Positions 1-5,491 of a DNA stretch of 5,507 nt are shown here, one piece after another. This stretch comes from Lentisphaerota bacterium (GTDB taxonomy: Bacteria; Verrucomicrobiota; Kiritimatiellia; JAAZAB01). Where the stretch lies: the NCBI GenBank assembly GCA_016182435.1, contig JACPGN010000193.1, forward strand, positions 1 through 5,507, given 5' to 3'. The stretch's first letter is position 1; each line of letters starts with the position of its first letter. The translations under genes were made by a program, and so were the position numbers. The notes beneath the pieces were generated by a model, which had not been told where the DNA came from, made no database searches, and saw only the letters and a list, made by a program, of their open reading frames with translations.

Positions 1-73
1 TTTCATGATAATATGTTTTACAAACAGCCGTCTGAATGATAAACATATCTGCGTGGTAAACACTGGCAAGCCC

Positions 74-1036
74 ATGAAACTGACTGGCCCGTCCGCGGTT
101 CGCGCGTTCCTGGCCGAATGGAAAGTCCGGCCGCAGAAGACCCTGGGGCAGAATTTCCTCGTTGACGGCAATATCCTGGAAATCATTCTGGCCACGGCTG
201 GGATCAAGAGCGAGGATCAAGTGCTCGAAATCGGCACGGGCTTAGGAGTGCTGACCGAACCCCTGGCCCGCGCCGCGCGGCGGGTGGTGACGGTTGAGAA
301 AGACCCGCGGATGTGGCCGTTGCTCAGGCAACGCCTGCAGTGTTTTCCAAACGTCGAGCTGGTCTGCCAGGATGCATTGAAGATGGACCTCGAAGCGCTG
401 TTGCGCTCCGGCATCAATAAGGTTGTGGCCAACCTGCCTTATTCGGCCGGCAGCGCCATTCTGGTCAAGCTCCTCCAGGCGCAGACGCCGCCGGCGCAAC
501 TTACCGTGATGCTCCAGCAAGACGTCGCCTTGCGGCTTACGGCCAAGCCCCATCACAAGCAGTTCGGCCTGCTGGCGCTCTGGAGCCAGTTGCGCTACGA
601 TGTGGCCATCGGCAAGACCGTCAGCCCGCGGTGCTTCTACCCCGCGCCGGCCGTGCGCTCGGCCATCATCAACCTGGTGCGGCGTGAGCGGCCGGCGGAC
701 GTAACTACAGGGGAGGTGTTCAGTGTTCGGGGTTCAGTGTTCAACCGCCCGATGGACGATTGTCAAGATCGGCATTTTTTCTATGCGCTGACGAAATTTG
801 CTTTTGCCCGGCGCCGCAAGCAATTGAAAACTATTCTAAGTAGCGCCAGCATCACTGTGCCTGCCCAAGCTCGGCCGGGGCCTTCGCCGCCGCGCCAGCT
901 TGCGCTCGCTGCCGAGGATGTGCGGAAGGCCCTCCAGGAACTGGGGATTGATCCGCGCGCGCGGCCGGAAGACCTGAGCGTCGAGATGTGGCGCAGCCTT
1001 GCCGATGCGCTGAAGGAGGTATGCGCTGAATGTTAG
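74..1036 (+). CDS. rsmA: 16S rRNA (adenine(1518)-N(6)/adenine(1519)-N(6))-dimethyltransferase
   Basis: RsmA/KsgA uses S-adenosylmethionine to dimethylate two adjacent adenines in the 3'-terminal hairpin of 16S rRNA late in small-subunit assembly. The 320-residue product shows the family motifs in order: GQNFL (25-29), the SAM-binding loop LEIGTGLGVL (51-60), the acidic VEKD strand end (74-77), QDAL (99-102), the catalytic NLPY (120-123), FYPAPAVRSAI (188-198) and a basic FARRRK segment (244-249). The ATG at 74 was chosen over the in-frame ATG at 5 because it gives a typical short N-terminus (MKLTGPSAVR) before GQNFL. No clear Shine-Dalgarno sequence precedes it. At 320 residues it is longer than the usual 260-290. 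Extra length lies at about 211-231, which contains a heptamer repeat, and in a Pro/Ala-rich stretch at 262-275. The 3' end is overlapped antisense by the repeat-protein frame. Identity is near certain; normal activity with the insertion is inferred. Confidence 0.95.
   Translation: MKLTGPSAVRAFLAEWKVRPQKTLGQNFLVDGNILEIILATAGIKSEDQVLEIGTGLGVLTEPLARAARRVVTVEKDPRMWPLLRQRLQCFPNVELVCQDALKMDLEALLRSGINKVVANLPYSAGSAILVKLLQAQTPPAQLTVMLQQDVALRLTAKPHHKQFGLLALWSQLRYDVAIGKTVSPRCFYPAPAVRSAIINLVRRERPADVTTGEVFSVRGSVFNRPMDDCQDRHFFYALTKFAFARRRKQLKTILSSASITVPAQARPGPSPPRQLALAAEDVRKALQELGIDPRARPEDLSVEMWRSLADALKEVCAEC
716..743 (+). repeat. four tandem GTGTTCA-type heptamers inside rsmA
   Basis: Four consecutive 7-bp units read GTGTTCA, GTGTTCG, GGGTTCA, GTGTTCA. 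They encode residues 215-224 of RsmA (VFSVRGSVFN), a place where relatives pass directly from the AIINLVRRE strand to the xxFFYALTKFAFARRRK helix. The array is 28 bp, not a multiple of three, so the surrounding insertion must supply the frame compensation. The unit is AT-richer than the surrounding gene. Confidence 0.8.
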
Positions 1037-2294
1037 TCATGCGTTCGCGATACACGCGGCGGACGAACGGATAGGGTATTCCCGCCGCTCGGACCGCTCT
1101 CCGCCAGGTTCCGAAGAATTCTCTCCCCGATCTGGCCAATACTGGCTCTCTGCTTGGCCCTTCTTCCAGACTGACCCAATTTAAGGGAAGACCTTGGGCC
1201 TGCCGTTGACGGATGGCCGCGATGACGGATTCGGCGGTTGGATATCGTCTTGGCAAGCCGGGCCGCAGCGCGATGGAAGCATAGGCGATACCCGCTTGTT
1301 GAAGCGCCTGGCGCCAGCCACCTAACAATTTTTTGGCTCGTGTATAAAGCGCTCCGTCCGAGCGTTGCACGGGCGCGAGATTCAAAGGTTGTCCTGCTTC
1401 TCGACGCTTCTGGATAGCGGCGATCACAGCCGCCTGATCGGGATAGCGACTGGGGATAAAGATATATCGTGGCGGACACACTTGATTATACGAAAATCCG
1501 GCGGCCTCCACCGCCGCCACCCAGCTTCCAAACCGTTGCTTAGCCGCGCGTATCAGGGTGCAGTCGGAATGTGGCCTGCGCGCGACCCGACAATGGTAGA
1601 GAGGCAAGCCTTGCCGGTGGCGGCGGCGAATCTCGACCAGAATAGCGGATGGCCGGCGATATCGCCGTATGCGTTCGTAAATCGTTGCTTTGGTGGGTAT
1701 CGAAAATCCAGCGGCCGCCGCGGCGGAATGCCAGGATCCGAATATCTTTTTGGCGGCCGCCATCAAGGAGCAGTCGCGATGCGGCTTGCGCGCCACGCCG
1801 TCGTACAAAATGGGAAGACCCACATTGTGCCGCCGCCTGATTTCGGCGATCACGTCGGTTGCGCGAGTAAAACCGCGTTTCCGGTAACGCTTTTCGTTTT
1901 TCGATAAGATTCCGGCCGCGCGCAAGGCATTTGGCCAACTGCCCATCACGCGTACCGCGCAACGATAGAGGGCGCGTCCATCCTTGGGACCGGCGTCAAT
2001 GTCGGTCCAATTCAGCGGCAATCCGTTGTCAAACCTTCGCCGGATGGCCGTGACGATGGCGGAACGCGTGGTGAATTTTCGAATCATCGGCAGTTGCGAT
2101 TCCCAAATCTGCGGATCGTTTGCGGAAGCCACCTTGACCGCTGCCTTCCAATTACCGAAGGCGCGGATCGCCAGACGATAGAGGCATGGATCCGCATATG
2201 GACCGTGCCGAACGCGAGACTCGACAAGGGGAAGCTCTTGCTGGTAACGGCGAATTATATCCAGAATGACGTCGCGCGGCTGGCGGTTATACAT
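852..2294 (-). CDS. protein of six FGSW/AAG modules (HNH-repeat-like), no catalytic domain seen
   Basis: This 480-codon frame begins at ATG 2292-2294; no strong Shine-Dalgarno sequence is visible. Residues 6-406 consist of six modules of about 55 residues. Each has a start helix like VIxxIRRRxxxGLPL, a variable middle, and an ending like LxxAAxxxFGSWxxAxxAAGI. The pattern resembles the homing-endonuclease-associated repeat (HNH_repeat), which I recall as a likely DNA-binding module found beside HNH nucleases. No HNH, GIY-YIG or other catalytic motif, signal peptide or membrane segment is visible. The modules are rich in Arg, which fits nucleic acid binding, but function is inferred only. Residues 420-480 lie antisense to rsmA and have a different, Pro/Ala/Gln/Arg-rich character, so the true end may be near 1033-1077. 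There is no obvious operon partner: nnr ends 240 bp upstream on the same strand. The frame is convincing up to about residue 406; the product name is uncertain. Confidence 0.75.
   Translation of the reverse strand: MYNRQPRDVILDIIRRYQQELPLVESRVRHGPYADPCLYRLAIRAFGNWKAAVKVASANDPQIWESQLPMIRKFTTRSAIVTAIRRRFDNGLPLNWTDIDAGPKDGRALYRCAVRVMGSWPNALRAAGILSKNEKRYRKRGFTRATDVIAEIRRRHNVGLPILYDGVARKPHRDCSLMAAAKKIFGSWHSAAAAAGFSIPTKATIYERIRRYRRPSAILVEIRRRHRQGLPLYHCRVARRPHSDCTLIRAAKQRFGSWVAAVEAAGFSYNQVCPPRYIFIPSRYPDQAAVIAAIQKRREAGQPLNLAPVQRSDGALYTRAKKLLGGWRQALQQAGIAYASIALRPGLPRRYPTAESVIAAIRQRQAQGLPLNWVSLEEGPSREPVLARSGREFFGTWRRAVRAAGIPYPFVRRVYRERMTNIQRIPPSAHRQGCATSRRSGLPAARADQSPVPGGPSAHPRQRAQAGAAAKAPAELGQAQ
1077..2279 (-). 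repeat. array of six protein modules of about 55 residues
   Basis: The modules, in protein order, lie at 2121-2279 (residues 6-58, FGNW), 1908-2072 (75-129, MGSW), 1704-1868 (143-197, FGSW), 1494-1655 (214-267, FGSW), 1287-1442 (285-336, LGGW) and 1077-1241 (352-406, FGTW). Linkers are about 13-17 residues and basic. Modules 3 and 4 are closest: by hand count 29 of 47 aligned residues are identical, including the shared VARxPHxDC centre, so they probably arose by a later internal duplication. Their codons have diverged, so the duplication is not recent. Confidence 0.8.
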
Positions 2295-2357
2295 GCTACA
2301 CCCAACTTTAGAGTCTTCTTTGTGAAATGTGTTGAATTTTTCCTATTGGGCGGTTTG

Positions 2358-2372
2358 GTCGTTCCGCGGTAG
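2358..2372 (+). repeat. 15-bp inverted repeat, left copy (GTCGTTCCGCGGTAG)
   Basis: This 15-mer is perfectly repeated in opposite orientation at 2534-2548. It leads into the palindromic element at 2368-2421. After the 15-mer both copies continue to a shared GCTCGCCGAGC core, which suggests that they belong to one element family. Confidence 0.8.
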
Positions 2373-2421
2373 GGACGGCTCGCCGAGCCGTCCGCGGCGC
2401 TCTCGGCGAGATCGCCCTACC
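2368..2421. repeat. 54-bp palindromic intergenic element (REP/MITE-like)
   Basis: The ends GGTAGGG (2368-2374) and CCCTACC (2415-2421) are perfect inverted repeats. Inside are two hairpins. The first pairs GGACGGCTCG (2373-2382) with CGAGCCGTCC (2384-2393). The second pairs GGCG-TCTC (2396-2404) with GAGA-CGCC (2408-2416), with one C/T mismatch. The whole could fold as a three-arm structure. It carries no open reading frame and lies between nnr and the repeat-protein gene. It resembles dispersed short palindromes that I recall from Verrucomicrobia-type genomes. There is no T-run after the hairpins, so a role as an intrinsic terminator is not supported. Confidence 0.75.
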
Positions 2422-2517
2422 AAAAATTGCAAATATGTTTGGCTAGGCTTTTGTTCACGCCCATCTATCTTCTTACAACCGGTCTAAGCTTAGCGGCAGA
2501 CGGGATTACCACAGTGA

Positions 2518-2548
2518 CGCTCGGCGAGCGAAGCTACCGCGGAACGAC
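2518..2548 (-). repeat. second palindromic element with right copy of the 15-bp inverted repeat
   Basis: On the - strand this reads GTCGTTCCGCGGTAG (2534-2548) followed by a hairpin of CGCTC and GAGCG around a 3-base loop (2518-2530). Its GCTCGCCGAGC core also occurs in the 2368-2421 element. The 15-mer encodes the last four residues (VVPR) and the TAG stop of the nnr frame. The element may extend further, to about 2484, where the palindrome CTAAGCTTAG lies. Confidence 0.65.
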
Positions 2549-2827
2549 ATCCTGAAACGCGCCGGGCAATTCTTCGATCAGATCGCCGGCGATTATGCCG
2601 GCCTCTGACTTTTGATTGGCGGCCAGGTCGCCGGCACGGCCGTGCAGAAATACCGCCGCGCGCGCGGCATCGAACGGAGAGAACCCCTGGGCGAGCAAGC
2701 CGCCCAGCAGCCCGGCAAGCGCGTCGCCCACGCCGCCGGTAGCCATGCCGGGATTGCCGCTCAGGTTGACGCTGAGCGGTTGCCCCGCTTCCGCCACCAG
2801 CGTGCCGGCGCCTTTGAGGATGGTTAC
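2534..2827 (-). pseudogene. nnr: C-terminal fragment of the NAD(P)HX dehydratase domain (nnr 3' part)
   Basis: This is the last third of the NnrD domain, in a third reading frame relative to the epimerase half. It reads VTILKGAGTLVAEAG, then the conserved GNPGMATGGVGDAL loop carrying the presumed catalytic Asp, then LLAQGFSPFDAARAAVFLHGRAGD and a C-terminal DLIEELP helix, which is the family order. The frame has no good ATG of its own. GTG at 2795-2797 is a possible but unlikely start, because it would discard KGAGT. The junction with the middle fragment lacks the roughly 20 residues that normally lie between MARLLG and the VLKGAGT strand, so this lesion is more than a simple base miscall. 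The stop lies inside a palindromic repeat. Confidence 0.75.
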
Positions 2828-3117
2828 GGCGCGCGCTCGGAGCGTCCCAATAACCGCGCCATCTCACCCGGATGCGGGGTAATGACCAGCGCTGCGGAAT
2901 GCTTGGCCAGATCTTCCAGCCGCCCTTCAAATACGTTGAGCGCATCGGCATCCAGGGCCAGCGGCGCTTCCGCTTCGGCCAGCATCATTTTGATCAATTC
3001 TGCCGTTTCGGCATGGCGGGTCATGCCCGGCCCGGCGAGGATAGCCGAGAACGCCTTGCGCCGTTGAGCCCAAGCCGGCCACCAGCCGGAAGTCAGGGAG
3101 CCAATCTCGGTTTCGGG
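2824..3117 (-). pseudogene. nnr: middle fragment of the NAD(P)HX dehydratase domain (nnr)
   Basis: This frame continues the NnrD domain after the first frameshift: PETEIGSLTSG, then AFSAILAGPGM (family GPG loop), LALDADALNVFEG, and LVITPHPGEMARLLG, a hallmark of the ribokinase-like NnrD fold. It then reads GRSERAP and hits TAA at 2824-2826. One extra C in the GGG run at 3115-3117 (CCC on the coding strand) would make ...MVMACPETEIGS continuous with the upstream frame. The domain fragment is recognised with confidence. Whether the break is biological or an assembly or sequencing error cannot be told from one sequence. Confidence 0.75.
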
Positions 3118-4061
3118 CACGCCATCACCATGGCTTCCGGCGCATAGCCGGCGACAATGTCAACGATTCCGCGCGGGACGACCGCCGTGACCAGGCCAAC
3201 GCCGGAGCGCAAGGCCGCCCGCGCGGCGAGCGCCGCCGCGCCGGCAAACCCGGCGGCGCCACCGACAATCAGGAGGTGGCCGAACGCGCCTTTATGGCCG
3301 CCGCGCGCGCGGCGGGCAAAAAGCGGCTGCAGGTCGGAAGGCGTAATAAGTTCCAGGTCGGAGGCGATATTATCCGTCAGCTCCTTAGGGATACCGATGG
3401 GAATTACTTCCAGGCGGCCGACGTGGTCCACGGCGCAAGGTTCCACCAGGCCGCGCTTCGGCAGGCCCATGGTCAAGGTGTAGTCGGCCCGGACGGCTTC
3501 GCCCGTGGCGAGCCCGGTATCCGAATCCAGGCCGGAAGGCACATCCACGGCGACCACCAGGCTTGAATTGGCCTGGGCGTTAATGAATCGGATGGCCCCG
3601 CTGGCCGGACCGCGCGCCGGACCTTGGAGACCGGTGCCCAGGACGCCATCCACGACTATCGGCGCATCGGCCGCGCCGCCGTGCTGCACATACGTAATGG
3701 CTTCCTCCCAGTCTTTCAGGGTTGCCAATTCATTAACGCGGATTCGTTTCGACTTCAGCCGGTTCAAGTAGATCAAGGCGTCGCCGGAAATATCCTGGCA
3801 GGAACCGGCCAGCAGCAGGTCCACGGCGTACTTCATCTGGCGGAGATGCCAGGCCGCGGCAAAAACGTCGCCGCCATTATTGCCCCGGCCGGCGACCAGC
3901 CGCACAGGGCGATCATAAAAATCTTTTGCGTGGAACAGGTAATCCACAAAGCGCGCTACGCCAAGCCCGGCATAGTCCATGAGCGTCTTGCTCGGCACGT
4001 TGTATTCGGCGGCCGTTTTGCTCTCCAGCTCCCGCATTGCGGCTGTGGTAATGACTTTCAT
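3093..4061 (-). CDS. nnr: NAD(P)H-hydrate epimerase domain plus start of the dehydratase domain (5' part of nnr)
   Basis: Bifunctional Nnr repairs hydrated NADH and NADPH: the N-terminal YjeF_N domain epimerises R- and S-NAD(P)HX, and the C-terminal domain dehydrates the S form with ADP. Residues 1-235 show a complete epimerase: MDYAG (28-32), the GRGNNGGDVFAAAWHL loop (58-73), VVDGVLGTGL (136-145), AVDVPSGLDSDTG (171-183) and the MGLPKRGL turn (198-205). The usual GNNGGDG has V as its last residue here. Residues 251-315 begin the dehydratase (GGHKGAFGHLLIVGGAAGFAGAAALAARAAL), then the frame shifts and ends after PKPRLAP. The full gene would span 2534-4061. The ATG at 4061 overlaps the acpS stop as ATGA, implying translational coupling. 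The epimerase may still work; the dehydratase looks inactive unless the breaks are errors. Confidence 0.9.
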   Translation of the reverse strand: MKVITTAAMRELESKTAAEYNVPSKTLMDYAGLGVARFVDYLFHAKDFYDRPVRLVAGRGNNGGDVFAAAWHLRQMKYAVDLLLAGSCQDISGDALIYLNRLKSKRIRVNELATLKDWEEAITYVQHGGAADAPIVVDGVLGTGLQGPARGPASGAIRFINAQANSSLVVAVDVPSGLDSDTGLATGEAVRADYTLTMGLPKRGLVEPCAVDHVGRLEVIPIGIPKELTDNIASDLELITPSDLQPLFARRARGGHKGAFGHLLIVGGAAGFAGAAALAARAALRSGVGLVTAVVPRGIVDIVAGYAPEAMVMACPKPRLAP

Positions 4062-4498
4062 GATTTATTTTTTCCGTCGCTCACCAGGATGGCCTGCGCC
4101 ACGGCGTAGTCGTGCGTATGCGCCAGGCTGACCAGCACGCGCGCGACGCCACGGCGCGCGGCAAGCGCCTGGCCCTTGGGACTTAAGCGCACGGCGGGCG
4201 CGCGCGTGGCGGGATCGGCAATCACTTCGATATCCTGCCAGCTAAGTTCCGGGCTGATGCCCAGGCCGAAGGCCTTGGCCACCGCTTCCTTCACGGCGAA
4301 GCGCACCGCGTAATGAATCCAGGGACGCGGCCGGGATTCGCAGTAGCGCCGTTCGGATTCCAGGAACACCCGGCGCGTGAATTGGTCCCGCCACTGCTCG
4401 AGCACCTGGCGGAAGCGCGGACCTTCCACCAGGTCAATGCCGGCGCCGACCACGGCGCCCGCACCAGATGTTATGGTTCCTTGATCAATACGATCCAT
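4058..4498 (-). CDS. acpS: holo-[acyl-carrier-protein] synthase
   Basis: AcpS transfers the 4'-phosphopantetheine arm from coenzyme A to a serine of acyl carrier protein, activating it for fatty acid synthesis. The 146-residue product has VGAGIDLVEGPRF (17-29; the Asp of GID is a family Mg ligand), RVFLESERRYC (43-53), RFAVKEAVAKAFG (66-78; the Glu after Lys is the second metal ligand) and VSLAHTHDYAVAQAIL (123-138). The frame is open back to 4627, but the ATG at 4496-4498 was preferred. The upstream part is translated palindromic repeat, and family proteins begin within about 20 residues of the GIDLVE motif. Even from 4498 the N-terminus is about 14 residues longer than usual. It lies between pdxJ and nnr, the common bacterial pdxJ-acpS order, and ends in a 4-base overlap with nnr. 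Identity is secure; the start is less so. Confidence 0.94.
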   Translation of the reverse strand: MDRIDQGTITSGAGAVVGAGIDLVEGPRFRQVLEQWRDQFTRRVFLESERRYCESRPRPWIHYAVRFAVKEAVAKAFGLGISPELSWQDIEVIADPATRAPAVRLSPKGQALAARRGVARVLVSLAHTHDYAVAQAILVSDGKNKS

Positions 4499-4521
4499 AG
4501 TAATTTTCCGCCATTGGCAGA

Positions 4522-4536
4522 TCCGCCTCCGGCGGA
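4522..4536. repeat. small hairpin TCCGCC-TCC-GGCGGA
   Basis: A perfect 6-bp inverted repeat around a 3-base loop lies 24 bases upstream of the chosen acpS start, in the pdxJ-acpS spacer. There is no T-run on either side, so it is not a convincing terminator. It may be a further dispersed repeat or an mRNA-stabilising hairpin. Confidence 0.55.
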
Positions 4537-4544
4537 CAATCTTT

Positions 4545-4612
4545 GTAGCCGCGCCCGTGAGGGCGTGGATTCTTCTGGCTGCCACCTGCCACGGGCTCAC
4601 GCCCGCGGCTAC
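4545..4612. repeat. 68-bp nested inverted repeat, GTAGCCGC...GCGGCTAC
   Basis: Two 24-base arms (4545-4568 and 4589-4612) are inverted repeats matching at 20 of 24 positions around a 20-base spacer. Each arm also contains its own small hairpin: GCCC-GTGA-GGGC at left and GGGC-TCAC-GCCC at right. The four mismatches between the arms are exactly the paired CC/GG positions of these inner hairpins. The element sits in the 144-bp spacer between pdxJ and acpS and matches no gene. Confidence 0.8.
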
Positions 4613-4642
4613 ATGAAACAGTCGCACCTTTAGTGGCCCAAT

Positions 4643-5416
4643 TCATACCGAACCGCCCTTATAACCCGCCATGGCCTTCAGCATTTCTTGGACGGCCGCG
4701 CGCATGCCGATCAATACGGCGCGGGCCACGATGCTGTGCCCGATGTTGAGCGTATCCAGCCAGGGCACGCGCAGGATGCCCCGGATATTGGCGAGGTTGA
4801 TGCCGTGTCCGGCATTGACCTTGAGACCCAGGCTATGGGCATAACGCGCGCCCTCAATCAAACGCCGCAGCTCTTTTTCCGCCTTGGGCGCATCCGTCTC
4901 AGGTGGATGCCTGGACCGCCCAGCGGCAGCGCAATAGGTCCCAGTGTGGAGTTCCACCACCGGCGCGCCCACCGCGGCAGCGGACTCCAGTTGACGGCGC
5001 TCAGGATCAACAAACAGGCTGACGACAATGCCGGCATCGGCCAGGCGCATGACCGCATTACTCAAGGTCTTCCGCTGGCTGAAGACATCCAGACCGCCCT
5101 CGGTGGTCAGCTCCCGGCGCTTTTCCGGCACCAAGCAGACTTCATCAGGGCGAATTTTTACCGCAATAGCGATGATTTCGGGCGTGGCGGCCATTTCCAG
5201 GTTCAGGCGGATTTTCAAGGACTTGCGCAAGGCCGCCACATCACGATCCTGGATATGGCGGCGGTCTTCGCGCAGGTGCACGGTAATCCCGTGAGCGCCG
5301 GCTTCTTCGCAGAGCCGCGCGGCCGCGAGCGGCTCCGGATAGACCGTGCCGCGGGCCTGGCGCAAAGTGGCCACATGATCAACATTAACGCCCAGTTTCA
5401 GAGGCCGATGGTTCAT
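4643..5416 (-). CDS. pdxJ: pyridoxine 5'-phosphate synthase
   Basis: PdxJ condenses 1-deoxy-D-xylulose 5-phosphate with 3-amino-2-oxopropyl phosphate to pyridoxine 5'-phosphate, the last ring-forming step of the DXP-dependent vitamin B6 pathway, in the cytoplasm. The 257-residue product is full length for the family and shows LGVNVDHVATLRQARG (8-23), HLREDRRHIQD (47-57), NLEMA (72-76), VCLVPEKR and TTEGGLD (93-110), SLFVDPE (133-139), VELHTGTYC (154-162), the catalytic-loop VNAGHGINLANI (200-211) and NIGHSIVARAVLIGM (224-238). The ATG at 5414-5416 gives the usual short N-terminus and has AAAGAG four bases upstream. The frame is open to 5464 only through a TTG. It is first in the apparent pdxJ-acpS-nnr unit and has its own promoter. 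The stretch CAAAGRSRHPPETDAP (162-177) is the usual variable loop. Confidence 0.97.
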   Translation of the reverse strand: MNHRPLKLGVNVDHVATLRQARGTVYPEPLAAARLCEEAGAHGITVHLREDRRHIQDRDVAALRKSLKIRLNLEMAATPEIIAIAVKIRPDEVCLVPEKRRELTTEGGLDVFSQRKTLSNAVMRLADAGIVVSLFVDPERRQLESAAAVGAPVVELHTGTYCAAAGRSRHPPETDAPKAEKELRRLIEGARYAHSLGLKVNAGHGINLANIRGILRVPWLDTLNIGHSIVARAVLIGMRAAVQEMLKAMAGYKGGSV

Positions 5417-5463
5417 AATGCTCTTTAAAAACGCGCTGGTCGCGGAGAGTGTTTGCGAAGGCA

Positions 5464-5491
5464 ATCATATAGCCCCAGACCACGGGGTCAA
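5464..5491 (-). promoter_or_regulatory. sigma70-type promoter for pdxJ-acpS-nnr
   Basis: On the - strand, TTGACC (5486-5491, 5 of 6 to consensus) is followed after 16 bp by TATGAT (5464-5469, 5 of 6). Initiation near 5457 would give a leader of about 40 bases to the pdxJ ATG. The spacer contains CCCC/GGGG and GACC/GGTC inverted pairs, which could be an operator or chance in GC-rich DNA. Confidence 0.6.

Noticed and set aside
17..43. Possible rsmA promoter (TTTACA and GATAAA)
   Set aside because: The boxes are only 15 bp apart and the -10 matches at 4 of 6; the upstream gene is not in the window, so rsmA may be transcribed from further left.
1365..1907. 180-codon + strand frame opposite the repeat-protein gene
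   Set aside because: It is opposite the modular protein, whose periodic FGSW signatures show which strand codes; the + product has no motif.
2295..2340. Possible promoter for the repeat protein (TTCAAC and TCTAAA on the - strand)
   Set aside because: It has 3 of 6 and 4 of 6 matches and would leave almost no leader; too weak to list.
2094..2372. 92-codon + strand frame ending in VVPR and TAG
   Set aside because: It runs antisense to module 1 and then through the spacer. Its VVPR ending comes only from the copied 15-mer, so it is not evidence of a gene.
2490..2951. 153-codon - strand frame through the end of nnr
   Set aside because: Its product is Arg-rich and unlike any domain; the NnrD motifs lie in the other two - strand frames.
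4499..4627. N-terminal extension of acpS to the ATG at 4627
   Set aside because: It would translate the 68-bp inverted repeat and place GIDLVE more than 60 residues in, unlike the family.
4688..5428. Long open frame of 246 codons on the + strand
   Set aside because: It is the antisense shadow of pdxJ, which has all its family motifs on the other strand; the + product shows no recognisable domain.
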